From JBAYNW01 sp041678605 (GTDB lineage Bacteria > Cyanobacteriota > Vampirovibrionia > Gastranaerophilales > Gastranaerophilaceae), in the NCBI GenBank assembly GCA_041678605.1, contig JBAYNW010000024.1, forward strand, positions 1-26,281: a DNA stretch of 26,281 nt. The letters run 5' to 3'. The notes below the pieces were generated by a model. That model saw only the letters and a list, made by a program, of their open reading frames with translations, was not told where the DNA came from and did no database searches. This document shows, one piece after another, positions 13,611 to 21,200 of this stretch (positions are counted from its first letter, which is position 1; each line of letters starts with the position of its first letter). Made by a program: the position numbers and the translations under genes.

Positions 13611-15128
13611 ATGGTAAGTTCAGTTTCAAATACCCCAATAGCACAGCCGGCACAGCCGAAAACGACCAAAACGAGTATTTTTTACGTAAATGACGTACAT
13701 TCTAACTTAACAAATATAGAAAAACTAAAAAATGCATCGGATGAATTTGACTCATTTACTCCATCTGAAAAAACTGACAAATTAAAGTTTTCGGTAGGAG
13801 ATATCGGAGTTGGCAGAGAACTTCAATTTAGCAAGGTAGCAGTAGCCTATCAAAATTTAACAGGCGTTATGGCAAGTGCGGGAGGAAATCATGAATTTGA
13901 CCTTAATAAAAATGACTTAGTTGATGTTCTAAAAGATGCTAAATATAAATTTCTTGGGTTAAATGTTAATATCCCTCAAGATACCGAAATAAACAGAAAA
14001 TTGCGTAAAGACATAATCCAATCCTATGTTCAGGAACAAAACGGCACAAAATACGGAGTAATCGGGCTAATGCCGTTTGATTTTGCATTCCATCTATCCG
14101 ATCCTGCGGAATACAAAGATTTTGAAATTCTGTCTATAGAAAAAACTATTCCACTAATACAGGAACAGGTAGACGACTTCAAAAAACAAGGTATTGATAA
14201 GATAATAATTCTTTCTCATATTGGTTCAGAAAATGACCAAAAACTTGTCCAATCAGTTGAAGGAATTGATGTAATTATGGGCGGACACGACCATAAGCTG
14301 ATAAAAGACATAAAAGATGGTAAAAATTTGTTTTACTCTAAAAAGACCGGAGAACCAACTATAATAACTCAAGCCGGAAAAGACGGAAATTATTTTGGAG
14401 TATTGAATTTAGAATTCAATGATAAAGGAGTTATTACTAAGGCTCAAAATAACGTTACTAACACTGAAGATTACCCCAGAAGCTTATTAATGAGAGATAT
14501 TATTAACAAAATTTTGGGCAAGCCAAAAGAGTTGGGGACCATAAAAGCTATCCCTAAACATAAACACACATTAATTGATGAGAACCCAAGTGCTGATTTT
14601 GTTCTGGATGCTGAAAAAAGTGAACTTGGTGTAGATATGGTATTAATAAATTCTGCAAATTTCCGTTCCAGCCTAGAACCGGGAATCTTAACCGATAGGG
14701 ATTTAAAAATTTTAACTCCTTTCGATAATAAGGTATGGATAATTAAGTTAACAGAAAAAGAGGTTGTGGAGGCCTTAAAAGTAGGTGCGAAATCATTAGT
14801 AAAAGACGATAATACTCCAGGTATAATACAATGTTCAGGTCTGAGATATACAATCTCTAAATCTGGTGAGCTTAAAGCAGCTTCTTTAGTTGACAAAGAT
14901 AATAAAGAAATACCGATAGACATTAATAATCCTAATACTTTTAAAACGTATACAGTTGCAACTGATGACTTTATTGCAAAAGGTGGAAATAAGTATTTTG
15001 AAAATAAAGAAGATTCAGTAACAACTAAATTCAACTTTGATAAAAATAAATTAGTGGAAGATTATATGAAAAAACACCCCGAACCTGTTGAAATAAGTAC
15101 GGAAAAAAGAATTACTTTTGTCGATTGA
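13611..15128 (+). CDS. 5'-nucleotidase/2',3'-cyclic phosphodiesterase-family metallophosphoesterase without signal peptide
   Basis: 505 residues with the two-domain UshA/5'-nucleotidase plan. The metallophosphoesterase domain (about 23-270) has all metal motifs: YVNDVHSN, GDIGVGREL, GGNHEFD, ILSHIGSEN and MGGHDHKL. The C-terminal substrate domain (about 310-500) has DMVLINSANFRSSLEPG and the TDDFIAKGGNKYF nucleotide-stacking region. Such enzymes dephosphorylate nucleotides, normally outside the cytoplasm. Here the N-terminus, SSVSNTPIAQPAQPKTTKT, is polar with no hydrophobic core, so export, if any, is not by a classical signal. The start ATG 13611 has only a weak AGGAT upstream; the first metal motif follows closely, so no longer N-terminus is missing in frame nearby. 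Exact substrate cannot be told. Confidence 0.9.
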   Translation: MVSSVSNTPIAQPAQPKTTKTSIFYVNDVHSNLTNIEKLKNASDEFDSFTPSEKTDKLKFSVGDIGVGRELQFSKVAVAYQNLTGVMASAGGNHEFDLNKNDLVDVLKDAKYKFLGLNVNIPQDTEINRKLRKDIIQSYVQEQNGTKYGVIGLMPFDFAFHLSDPAEYKDFEILSIEKTIPLIQEQVDDFKKQGIDKIIILSHIGSENDQKLVQSVEGIDVIMGGHDHKLIKDIKDGKNLFYSKKTGEPTIITQAGKDGNYFGVLNLEFNDKGVITKAQNNVTNTEDYPRSLLMRDIINKILGKPKELGTIKAIPKHKHTLIDENPSADFVLDAEKSELGVDMVLINSANFRSSLEPGILTDRDLKILTPFDNKVWIIKLTEKEVVEALKVGAKSLVKDDNTPGIIQCSGLRYTISKSGELKAASLVDKDNKEIPIDINNPNTFKTYTVATDDFIAKGGNKYFENKEDSVTTKFNFDKNKLVEDYMKKHPEPVEISTEKRITFVD

Positions 15129-15240
15129 TAAAAGGGAAGAGGAAACGGTGAGACGTGAGAGGTGAGACGGGAGAAGAGAAACTGGACTTATCGACCTTTC
15201 GACCGTTCAACCCTTCAACCTTTCAACTTAGTGACTTAAA
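15129..15240 (-). repeat. Octamer/heptamer mosaic (composite B, reverse)
   Basis: Read on the minus strand this is the same composite as 8985-9122: 8-base GGTTGAAA/GGTCGATA units leading into AAGTCCAG, then TCTCACG/TCTCACC heptamers and CCCTTTT. The stretch 15148-15204 is the reverse complement of 9025-9081 with two mismatches. Confidence 0.85.
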
Positions 15241-15245
15241 TCCAG

Positions 15246-15302
15246 ATCCCGCATTAGAATTTCCAACAAAAGTCAACCGCCATGCCCTAGCCGGTGCGGG
15301 AT
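15246..15302. repeat. Palindromic element with ATCCCGCA/TGCGGGAT ends
   Basis: ATCCCGCA (15246-15253) and TGCGGGAT (15295-15302) form an 8-base inverted repeat 41 bases apart; the interior is GC-richer than its surroundings. On the minus strand it reads GTCATCCCGC ... GCGGGATCTGG, a layout like small dispersed palindromic elements of other bacteria. Only one copy is present in the window. Confidence 0.45.
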
Positions 15303-15334
15303 GACAATAAAAGAGCCAAACTTCCAAAAGCCGC

Positions 15335-16618
15335 TCACTCGCTTATCGGCAAGCTAAACCAAAAACTGCTGCCCTTTTTTATTTTGGATTTAAAATTAAT
15401 CTCGCCTTTGTGGGCATCGGTAATTATTTTACAAAGTGCAAGCCCCACGCCTGAGCCTAACTGGCGTTTGAGCTGGCTCCTGTTGACCTGAGAGAAAAAG
15501 TCAAATATTTTTTCTTGACTTCTTTTGCTTATGCCGTCGCCCGTGTCTGTAATTTCAAAGAAAAATTTTCCTTCCTTAACATAGGTAAGAATGTTAATTT
15601 TACCGTTTTGTTTGTTGAATTTAATTGCGTTTGAAACAAGATTATATATGAGTTGCCTAAACCTTTTTATGTCCGCCGAGATTTTTATATCCGTAAGGGT
15701 GTAATTTAAGCTGATATCCTTTTCTTGAACCATTTTTTCAAGTGCAAGAACAATTTGAGAGATTTCATTCTTAGGGCTAAAAAGCGTGTAATTTAATTCG
15801 AGGATATTAGATTGGGATTTAGAAACATCAAGAACATCCTCAATGAGAGTCAATAAATGCTTTGAACTTTGCAAAATATTATTAATATACTTAAAATTTT
15901 CCCGATTTTGAGCCTTTGCCTTGAGAATTTCCGAAAAACCGATGATAGAATTAAGAGGCGTTTTAAATTCATGTGAAATTCCGGCCAAAAATTCGATTTT
16001 ACTTTTGTTTCGCTTCTCTGATTCCTGATAAAGAGAAATGTTTTCTAATATTAAAGCAATATGTTCGGGAAATATATTTATGAAATGAATATTATTTTTG
16101 TAAAAATTGCTGTCCTCTTTTTTCAACATCAAATATCCCAAAAAGATGTTTGAGTATATAATCGGGACGATTATTAATTTTTTTTCCGAAAGAGATTCAA
16201 AATATTCGTAGATATCTTCAATTTCCGAGGATTTTTCCAAAAAATTGCAGCAATCGAGGTTAACTTTTTCTATAAATTCCATTAATTTTTTTTTGTTATA
16301 AACTTTTTCCCCGTAGGCGATATTTTTGAATTCAACACGACGGTGGTCCTGATTAAAAAGGCAGCAAACACAAACCATCGAATTGGTCAGCGTTAAGAAT
16401 CCTTCGCAAATAGTTTTGCATAATTCTTGTTTTTGCCGGATTGAGTTAAGTTTTTTAAGCAGTAAATTTATAAATGCCCATTTCTCTTCGACTTCAAGAA
16501 ATTTATTGACATATTTAAATGTCTCGGCTCTGGCATGCTCTAATTCTAAAACAAGCCCGCCTCTTGATAAGTCTTCAAAACCACCGGTATGCTTTAATTC
16601 TCGGTTTTTAGTATTCAT
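15335..16618 (-). CDS. Soluble hybrid-less histidine kinase with GAF sensor domain
   Basis: 427 residues, no membrane segment. Residues about 45-195 look like a GAF domain; the phosphoacceptor H216 is in ISHEFKTPLNSIIGFSEIL; the ATP-binding domain has N330 (NLVSNAIKFN), ITDTGDGIS (G1, about 356), an FDFF segment and GSGVGLAL (G2, about 388). It should autophosphorylate and pass phosphate to a response regulator that is not encoded nearby. The GAF domain is rich in cysteine (C67, C71, C83, C85, C86, C123, C124), which suggests redox or metal sensing, unproven. Start ATG 16618 has a GGGGG ribosome binding site 6-7 bases upstream. It is divergent from gmk. Confidence 0.9.
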   Translation of the reverse strand: MNTKNRELKHTGGFEDLSRGGLVLELEHARAETFKYVNKFLEVEEKWAFINLLLKKLNSIRQKQELCKTICEGFLTLTNSMVCVCCLFNQDHRRVEFKNIAYGEKVYNKKKLMEFIEKVNLDCCNFLEKSSEIEDIYEYFESLSEKKLIIVPIIYSNIFLGYLMLKKEDSNFYKNNIHFINIFPEHIALILENISLYQESEKRNKSKIEFLAGISHEFKTPLNSIIGFSEILKAKAQNRENFKYINNILQSSKHLLTLIEDVLDVSKSQSNILELNYTLFSPKNEISQIVLALEKMVQEKDISLNYTLTDIKISADIKRFRQLIYNLVSNAIKFNKQNGKINILTYVKEGKFFFEITDTGDGISKRSQEKIFDFFSQVNRSQLKRQLGSGVGLALCKIITDAHKGEINFKSKIKKGSSFWFSLPISE

Positions 16619-16694
16619 TAAAAACCCCCTTAAATTAACCCGTTTTTTAAAGTATACAATAAAAATTCTTCCGCTAATTCACATATTTTCGTTT

Positions 16695-16715
16695 TGTTAT
16701 AATTTGTTGTATAAT
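16695..16715 (+). promoter_or_regulatory. Tandem -10 elements of gmk
   Basis: Two TATAAT hexamers lie 12 bases apart (16698-16703 and 16710-16715). The first is an extended -10 (TGTTATAAT). The second, preceded by TTTGTTG as in pnp, is 6 bases from ATG 16722, so a message from it would begin at or next to the start codon. No ribosome binding site is visible. Confidence 0.6.
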
Positions 16716-16721
16716 CTATTC

Positions 16722-17303
16722 ATGGAAAATACGGCTAAAAAGAAAAAGCTATTTGTAATTTCAGGCTCGTCAGGGGTCGGAAAAGGCACTGTTATAAAGG
16801 AATTCCTTGAAAAAAATCCTGAGTTTTGTCTTTCAACCTCTTACACCACAAGAGGAAAAAGGGAAGGCGAAATTGAAGGCGTTAATTATTTTTACGTTTC
16901 CAAAGAAGAATTTTTAGCAAGTGTAAAAAATGACGAATTCCTTGAATGGGCTGAGTTTTCAGGAAATTATTACGGAACGAAAAAGGCTTTTATTCAAAAA
17001 TGTCTGAATGAAAACAAGGATTTAATCCTCGAAATTGACACTCAAGGGGCTTTGAAAGTTAAAGCAAAAATGCCGGAAGCGGTCTTGATTTTTATAGCTC
17101 CACCCTCGTATCAGGACTTGGAATTTAGACTCAGAAACCGCAATACAGAAAGTGAAGAGGCGATTTCTAAACGTCTGGATTTTGTAAAACTTGAGATAAA
17201 AAACTCTGAAAGCTTTGATTACAGGGTTGTAAACGACAAAATCGGGGATGCAATAGCCGAATTAGAAAAAATTATAAATACCGAAAGGAATTTTAGTGAT
17301 TAA
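16722..17303 (+). CDS. gmk: Guanylate kinase
   Basis: 193 residues. Phosphorylates GMP to GDP with ATP. The P-loop SGSSGVGKGT lies at residues 14-23; GMP-binding residues occur in STSYTTRGKREGEIEGVNYFYVSKEEF and GNYYGT, and the lid in RNRNTESEEAISKRL. The frame is open far upstream (antisense to the histidine kinase), but family proteins begin a few residues before the P-loop and the first sensible start is ATG 16722. Its last codons overlap coaBC by 8 bases, a common gmk-coaBC linkage; rpoZ, which often lies between them, is missing. Probably translated from a leaderless or very short-leader message. Confidence 0.96.
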   Translation: MENTAKKKKLFVISGSSGVGKGTVIKEFLEKNPEFCLSTSYTTRGKREGEIEGVNYFYVSKEEFLASVKNDEFLEWAEFSGNYYGTKKAFIQKCLNENKDLILEIDTQGALKVKAKMPEAVLIFIAPPSYQDLEFRLRNRNTESEEAISKRLDFVKLEIKNSESFDYRVVNDKIGDAIAELEKIINTERNFSD

Positions 17304-18483
17304 CGGTAAAAAAGTATTAATAGGTATCACGGGCGGGATTGCAGCTTACAAAATTTGCGAGTTGATAAGACTGTACAAAAAAAACGGAGCCGAAGTCAAG
17401 GTTATTGCAACTGAAAATGCACTTAATTTTGTCACGAAATTAACTCTGCAAACCCTAAGCCAAAATCCTGTCGCAGTTAATCAGTTTGACATTGAGGAAT
17501 TTAAGCCCGAACACATTTGCTTGGCGGATGAAGCCGATATTTTTGTTATTGCGCCTGCAAGTGCCAATACCATTTCAAAATTGGCAACAGGAATTTGCGA
17601 CAACCTTTTGACCTCGGTTACCTGTGCTTTCAAAAAGCCCGTAATCCTTGCTCCTGCAATGAATTGCAACATGTGGGAAAATAAAATTATTCGGGAAAAT
17701 ATGGCAAAACTTGAAAGTATGGGATATTATATTTGCCCGCCTGAAGAAGGCTTTTTGGCCTGCGGTTGTGAAGGCAGCGGGCGTTTGTGTTCAATAGAAA
17801 AAATCTTTGATAAATCCGTCGAAATTTTAAACACTAAAAAAAAACTTATAAATAAAAAAATACTAATAACCGCCGGCGGAACAAGGGAAAAAATAGATGC
17901 GGCAAGATTTATCTCTAATTTTTCGTCCGGAAAAATGGGGATTGCATTGGCGGACGAAGCTTACAATCAGGGTGCTGAAGCCGTTTTGATTTCCACGGTT
18001 AAAGCTGAAAGACCTTATAGAGTTGAACTGGTTCAATCTGCTGCTGAAATGCAAAAAGCAGTCGAAAAAGAGTTTAATGGAATAAATGTTGCCGATTGCT
18101 TAATAATGGCGGCGGCCGTTGCTGATTATCGGGCCAAAAATGTTTCGAAATCAAAGTTGAAAAAAACATCCGCTGATGAAATTTCCATTGATTTGGTTAA
18201 AAATCCCGATATTTTGAAGGAAATGGCTTCTAAAAAAACCGCTAAACAGATTGTTGTCGGATTTTGTGCCGAAAGCGAAAATGTTTTGGAAAACGCAAAA
18301 GAAAAAATTCAAAAAAAGGGCTGCGATTTTTTGGTCGCAAATGACATTTCCCGCTCTGACATAGGTTTTTCGAGCGACTATAATGAAGTTTTAATAATAG
18401 ACAAAAAATTAAATGTTGAAAAAATAGGGCGTGCTGAAAAACCCCAAATAGCTAAAAAAATTCTTGAAGCAATATGGAAATAG
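17296..18483 (+). CDS. coaBC: Bifunctional phosphopantothenoylcysteine decarboxylase/phosphopantothenate-cysteine ligase
   Basis: 395 residues, the usual fused form. The N-terminal CoaC flavoprotein domain (1 to about 180) has GITGGIAAYK, FVIAPASANTISKLATG, APAMNCNMW and the active-site cysteine loop LACGCEGSGR; it decarboxylates 4'-phosphopantothenoylcysteine. The C-terminal CoaB domain (about 185-395) has ITAGGTREKIDAARFISNFSSGKMG, AAAVADY and VANDISR, and couples cysteine to phosphopantothenate with CTP. Together they make two consecutive steps of coenzyme A synthesis. The start is GTG 17296, with AAAGGA 6 bases upstream inside gmk and an 8-base overlap with it. It ends 13 bases before the convergent sigma-factor gene, with no clear terminator between. 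Confidence 0.96.
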   Translation: MINGKKVLIGITGGIAAYKICELIRLYKKNGAEVKVIATENALNFVTKLTLQTLSQNPVAVNQFDIEEFKPEHICLADEADIFVIAPASANTISKLATGICDNLLTSVTCAFKKPVILAPAMNCNMWENKIIRENMAKLESMGYYICPPEEGFLACGCEGSGRLCSIEKIFDKSVEILNTKKKLINKKILITAGGTREKIDAARFISNFSSGKMGIALADEAYNQGAEAVLISTVKAERPYRVELVQSAAEMQKAVEKEFNGINVADCLIMAAAVADYRAKNVSKSKLKKTSADEISIDLVKNPDILKEMASKKTAKQIVVGFCAESENVLENAKEKIQKKGCDFLVANDISRSDIGFSSDYNEVLIIDKKLNVEKIGRAEKPQIAKKILEAIWK

Positions 18484-18496
18484 CCGGATTGCAAGC

Positions 18497-19168
18497 TTAA
18501 TACTCAAACTGTTCTTTTGTCTGCAAGTATTCCCTGATAAGGTTTAAAGAGGACTGAACAATTCTTGTAATCCTTGATGATGAAAGCCCGACCTGTCTTG
18601 CGATATCTTTTACCTGCATGTTTCTGTAAAATCTATATTCAACGATGGTTCTGTCTTTTTGAGGCAAAGTCGAAATGGCTTCCCTAATCATTCTGCCCAT
18701 CTCTGAAATTTCTGCTCTTTCGTCCGGCATGGCGGACACATCTTTTATAAAATCGAAAGGGGAATCATTGTCTGAAGAGGCCGCAGCCAAGCTGTCAATA
18801 GATAAGATGGTTTCATAGATAGCTTCCCTAACCTTCCCCGGAGAAACATCTAAGCCTTCTGCATCTTCTGCCCCTTCAACAAATCCTTCCGGACTTTCTT
18901 CCAGTCGGGTGTGTTTCAAAGAGTACCATTTATAGCGGTTTCTCAGTTCATTTCTAATAGCCCATCTCACGGCTGTGCCTATGTATGCGGCATTGTATTT
19001 TTCTAACTGTTCTTCCGTTTTGCCCTTAATCATTACCTGCACGGCAATAATACCAATACTAACCAATTCTTCATACTCAATCATATGCGAAGGAATACGA
19101 TGATGCTCAACTTTGGCAACTTTTTGAATTATTTCTAGGTATTCTTTAATTTTAGATTTTTCCTGCAT
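18497..19168 (-). CDS. FliA/sigma-28-like alternative sigma factor
   Basis: 223 residues, of the size of short alternative sigma factors. Region 2 is YEELVSIGIIAVQVMIKGK followed by YNAAYIGTAVRWAIRNELRNRYKWYS; the middle is acidic and variable (EESPEGFVEGAEDAEG); region 4 is a clear helix-turn-helix, LPQKDRTIVEYRFYRNMQVKDIARQVGLSSSRITRIVQSSLNLIREYL. Its position 9 bases after flhB, on the same strand, points to control of flagellar or motility genes, as sigma-28 does. The start ATG 19168 has only a weak purine stretch (AGAGAG) upstream, so translation may be coupled to flhB. Sigma-factor identity is firm; FliA function is inferred from context. No anti-sigma factor FlgM is seen. Confidence 0.85.
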   Translation of the reverse strand: MQEKSKIKEYLEIIQKVAKVEHHRIPSHMIEYEELVSIGIIAVQVMIKGKTEEQLEKYNAAYIGTAVRWAIRNELRNRYKWYSLKHTRLEESPEGFVEGAEDAEGLDVSPGKVREAIYETILSIDSLAAASSDNDSPFDFIKDVSAMPDERAEISEMGRMIREAISTLPQKDRTIVEYRFYRNMQVKDIARQVGLSSSRITRIVQSSLNLIREYLQTKEQFEY

Positions 19169-19177
19169 GTTTTATCT

Positions 19178-20275
19178 TTATTTATTTCTCTCTGGTTTGT
19201 CTATTATTCTACCCTGATTTTGATTATTTTTCAAGTTGTAAACAAAAAGTAAAATTTCAGCTACCGCTTTGTAAAGATCAGGAGGAATTAACTGGTTTAA
19301 ATCCACGATTCTAAAAATTGCCCTTGCGACAGGCGGATTGTCGATTACAGGGATACCGTTTTCTATTGCTATCTGTATAATTTTTTTTGCTATAAGTTCG
19401 GTGCCTTTTGCGATAAGCATAGGCGATTCCATCTCCTCCGCAACATATTTTAATGCACATGCCACGTGGATGGGGTTTCTCACAACAAAATCAGCCGTCG
19501 GGACGGCATCCATCATGCTTTTTTGTAACATTTGCATACGACGCTGGCGTAATGCGGCTTTTACATTCGGATCGCCTTCAGTGTTTTTATATTCATCCTT
19601 AATCTCCTTGAACGACATTTTCTGGTCTTTCATAAATTTCCAGCGGGTAACCATGTAATCAGCCCCCGAAATAGCCAAAAAGGCGATGCATGCCTTAAAC
19701 ACAAACTCTACTATAAGTTTTCCGAACTCAATCATGACGGCAAAATTATTATCAATAGATGCAAGCCTCAGGATACTTTCGATATGGGCAGAATAAACGC
19801 TCCAGCCTATCCAGCCCAAAAGCACTACTTTGATAATGTTCTTAAACAATTCAAAAAGGGTTTTGACGGACATTAAATTCTTAAAATATTTTGTCGGATT
19901 AAGTTTATCGAGCTTAGGTGCAAGCGGAGCTGTGGCGACAAGAGGCCCAACCTGTATAAAATCGGCCAGAATCGCAATGAGCCATGCAACAAACAAAACG
20001 GGGGCTATTATTAAAAATGTCGGGATAATTGTTATCGTGAAAATGTAAGGAAGCCCGATTTCACTCAAATGCTGGTTGGGGATTTGCTCATAACAAAGCA
20101 CAAAAAGCTTTGTTATCTGGTCCCAAATAAAGGGTGAAAGTGCATAAATTGCAGAAAATAAAATAAGCAAAGAAATAGCCATTGAAAAATCTTTGGATTT
20201 TACAACCTGACCTTCTTTTCTTGCCTGCTCGAGCTTTCGAGGAGTGGCATCAAACTGCTTGTCTTCATCACCCAT
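19178..20275 (-). CDS. flhB: Flagellar/type III export switch protein FlhB, NPIH variant
   Basis: 365 residues. The charged N-terminus (DKQFDATPRKLEQARKEGQVVKSKDF) and four membrane segments (about 28-48, 80-108, 140-160, 185-208) fit FlhB/SctU, followed by the cytoplasmic linker SFKEIKDEYKNTEGDPNVKAALRQRRMQ and the C-terminal autoprotease domain. The self-cleavage motif NPTH is here N267-P268-I269-H270. Asn and Pro, between which cleavage occurs, are kept, but Thr is Ile. FlhB switches export specificity from hook to filament subunits. Start ATG 20275 has AAGG upstream. The neighbouring sigma factor favours a flagellar over a virulence role. No other export genes are present in the window. 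Confidence 0.93.
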   Translation of the reverse strand: MGDEDKQFDATPRKLEQARKEGQVVKSKDFSMAISLLILFSAIYALSPFIWDQITKLFVLCYEQIPNQHLSEIGLPYIFTITIIPTFLIIAPVLFVAWLIAILADFIQVGPLVATAPLAPKLDKLNPTKYFKNLMSVKTLFELFKNIIKVVLLGWIGWSVYSAHIESILRLASIDNNFAVMIEFGKLIVEFVFKACIAFLAISGADYMVTRWKFMKDQKMSFKEIKDEYKNTEGDPNVKAALRQRRMQMLQKSMMDAVPTADFVVRNPIHVACALKYVAEEMESPMLIAKGTELIAKKIIQIAIENGIPVIDNPPVARAIFRIVDLNQLIPPDLYKAVAEILLFVYNLKNNQNQGRIIDKPERNK

Positions 20276-20318
20276 TGTTTACGCCTTTTTGTATGGATTA
20301 TCATAAGTTATGTCTTTA

Positions 20319-20385
20319 GGGAATAGAAAATGGGGAATAGGAAGTAGGTTTTTATGCCATTTCCTATTTACCATTTCCTATTTCC
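20319..20385. repeat. Long imperfect inverted repeat between deoC and flhB
   Basis: Left arm 20319-20348 (GGGAATAG, GGGGAATAGGAAG type units) and right arm 20357-20385 (CCATTTCCTATTT type units) are imperfectly complementary over about 29 bases with an 8-base loop (TTTTTATG). It is built from octamer-like units as in the other mosaics. It lies downstream of deoC and upstream of flhB, both on the minus strand, and could act as deoC terminator. Confidence 0.6.
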
Positions 20386-20416
20386 TTAATTAACCAATAA
20401 CATTTTACCACAATTA

Positions 20417-21067
20417 TTACTTAACAATCTCGACGCCGGAACTTGTACCCAAACGGGAAGCCCCTGCTTTTACCATATCAAGTGCTTTTTGTTTATCACG
20501 AATTCCCGCAGATGCTTTCACTTTTAGCCCGTAGGGTGAAACCGTCTTGTACATAAGCTCGACATCTTCAGCTTTTGCCCCAACACCGTTTTTGACGAAC
20601 CCTGTTGATGTTTTCACAAAATCAGCTTTAGCATTTACGCATAATTTGCAGGCGGTTTCGATTTCTTCTGTGGTCAGCAAATCTGTTTCAAGAATAACTT
20701 TGAGCGGCTTGCCGGAACAAGCGGCTTTTACTGTTTCGATATCTTTTTGCACAGCCTGAAAATTCTTGTCTTTAATAAGCGAAACGTTAATTACCATATC
20801 AATTTCGTCCGCTCCGTCCTCAACTGCCAATTTTGTTTCAAAAGCTTTAACTTCCGCCCTGTTTGCCCCCAAAGGAAAACCGACAACCGTAACAATTTTT
20901 ACATCAGAATTTTTCAGATAATCTTTTGCAAGCTTAACATTAGAAGGATTTATGCAAACTCCCAAGAATTTGTGCTCAATCGCTTCCTCAAAAAGTTTTA
21001 TGAGTTCCCCACGAGTCGCATCCTGCTTCAAAAGAGTATGTTCAATATATTTATTTAAACTTTCCAT
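20417..21067 (-). CDS. deoC: Deoxyribose-phosphate aldolase
   Basis: 216 residues, the short bacterial form. Cleaves 2-deoxyribose 5-phosphate into glyceraldehyde 3-phosphate and acetaldehyde, feeding DNA-derived sugar into glycolysis. TIM-barrel active site is complete: D90 in GADEIDMVIN, Schiff-base lysine K152 in FVKTSTGF and proton-relay lysine K184 in LKVKASAGI; phosphate-binding GASRLGTSSG near the end. Start ATG 21067 matches the family N-terminus (NKYIEHTLLK). A TATAAT (21084-21079) lies 11 bases before the ATG, so the leader is only a few bases and no ribosome binding site is present. No deoA, deoB or deoD neighbour. Confidence 0.96.
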   Translation of the reverse strand: MESLNKYIEHTLLKQDATRGELIKLFEEAIEHKFLGVCINPSNVKLAKDYLKNSDVKIVTVVGFPLGANRAEVKAFETKLAVEDGADEIDMVINVSLIKDKNFQAVQKDIETVKAACSGKPLKVILETDLLTTEEIETACKLCVNAKADFVKTSTGFVKNGVGAKAEDVELMYKTVSPYGLKVKASAGIRDKQKALDMVKAGASRLGTSSGVEIVK

Positions 21068-21078
21068 AATGCTATTCT

Positions 21079-21084
21079 ATTATA
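21079..21084 (-). promoter_or_regulatory. -10 element of deoC
   Basis: TATAAT on the minus strand, 11 bases upstream of the deoC ATG; -35 poor. Implies a leader of about 5 bases. Confidence 0.5.
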
Positions 21085-21200
21085 AAAAACGCCATTTTCT
21101 CATAAAATGTTTAAAAATATTAAGATACATTGTAAAACTAACAACTTTTAGTTCCCTTATGTTTTAAATATTATATCAGGCAGTGTGTAAGGTTTTTCAA

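Noticed and set aside
14471..15034. Minus-strand frame of 187 codons within the nucleotidase gene
   Set aside because: It is fully antisense to a well-conserved domain; hydrophobic composition is typical of an antisense shadow.
15246..15302. Insertion sequence ends
   Set aside because: Only 41 bases lie between the inverted ends, there is no transposase in the window and no target duplication is visible.
16383..16721. Long N-terminal extension of guanylate kinase
   Set aside because: The extension is antisense to the histidine kinase 5' end, crosses both promoters and has no match to the family; the P-loop is normally within 20 residues of the start.
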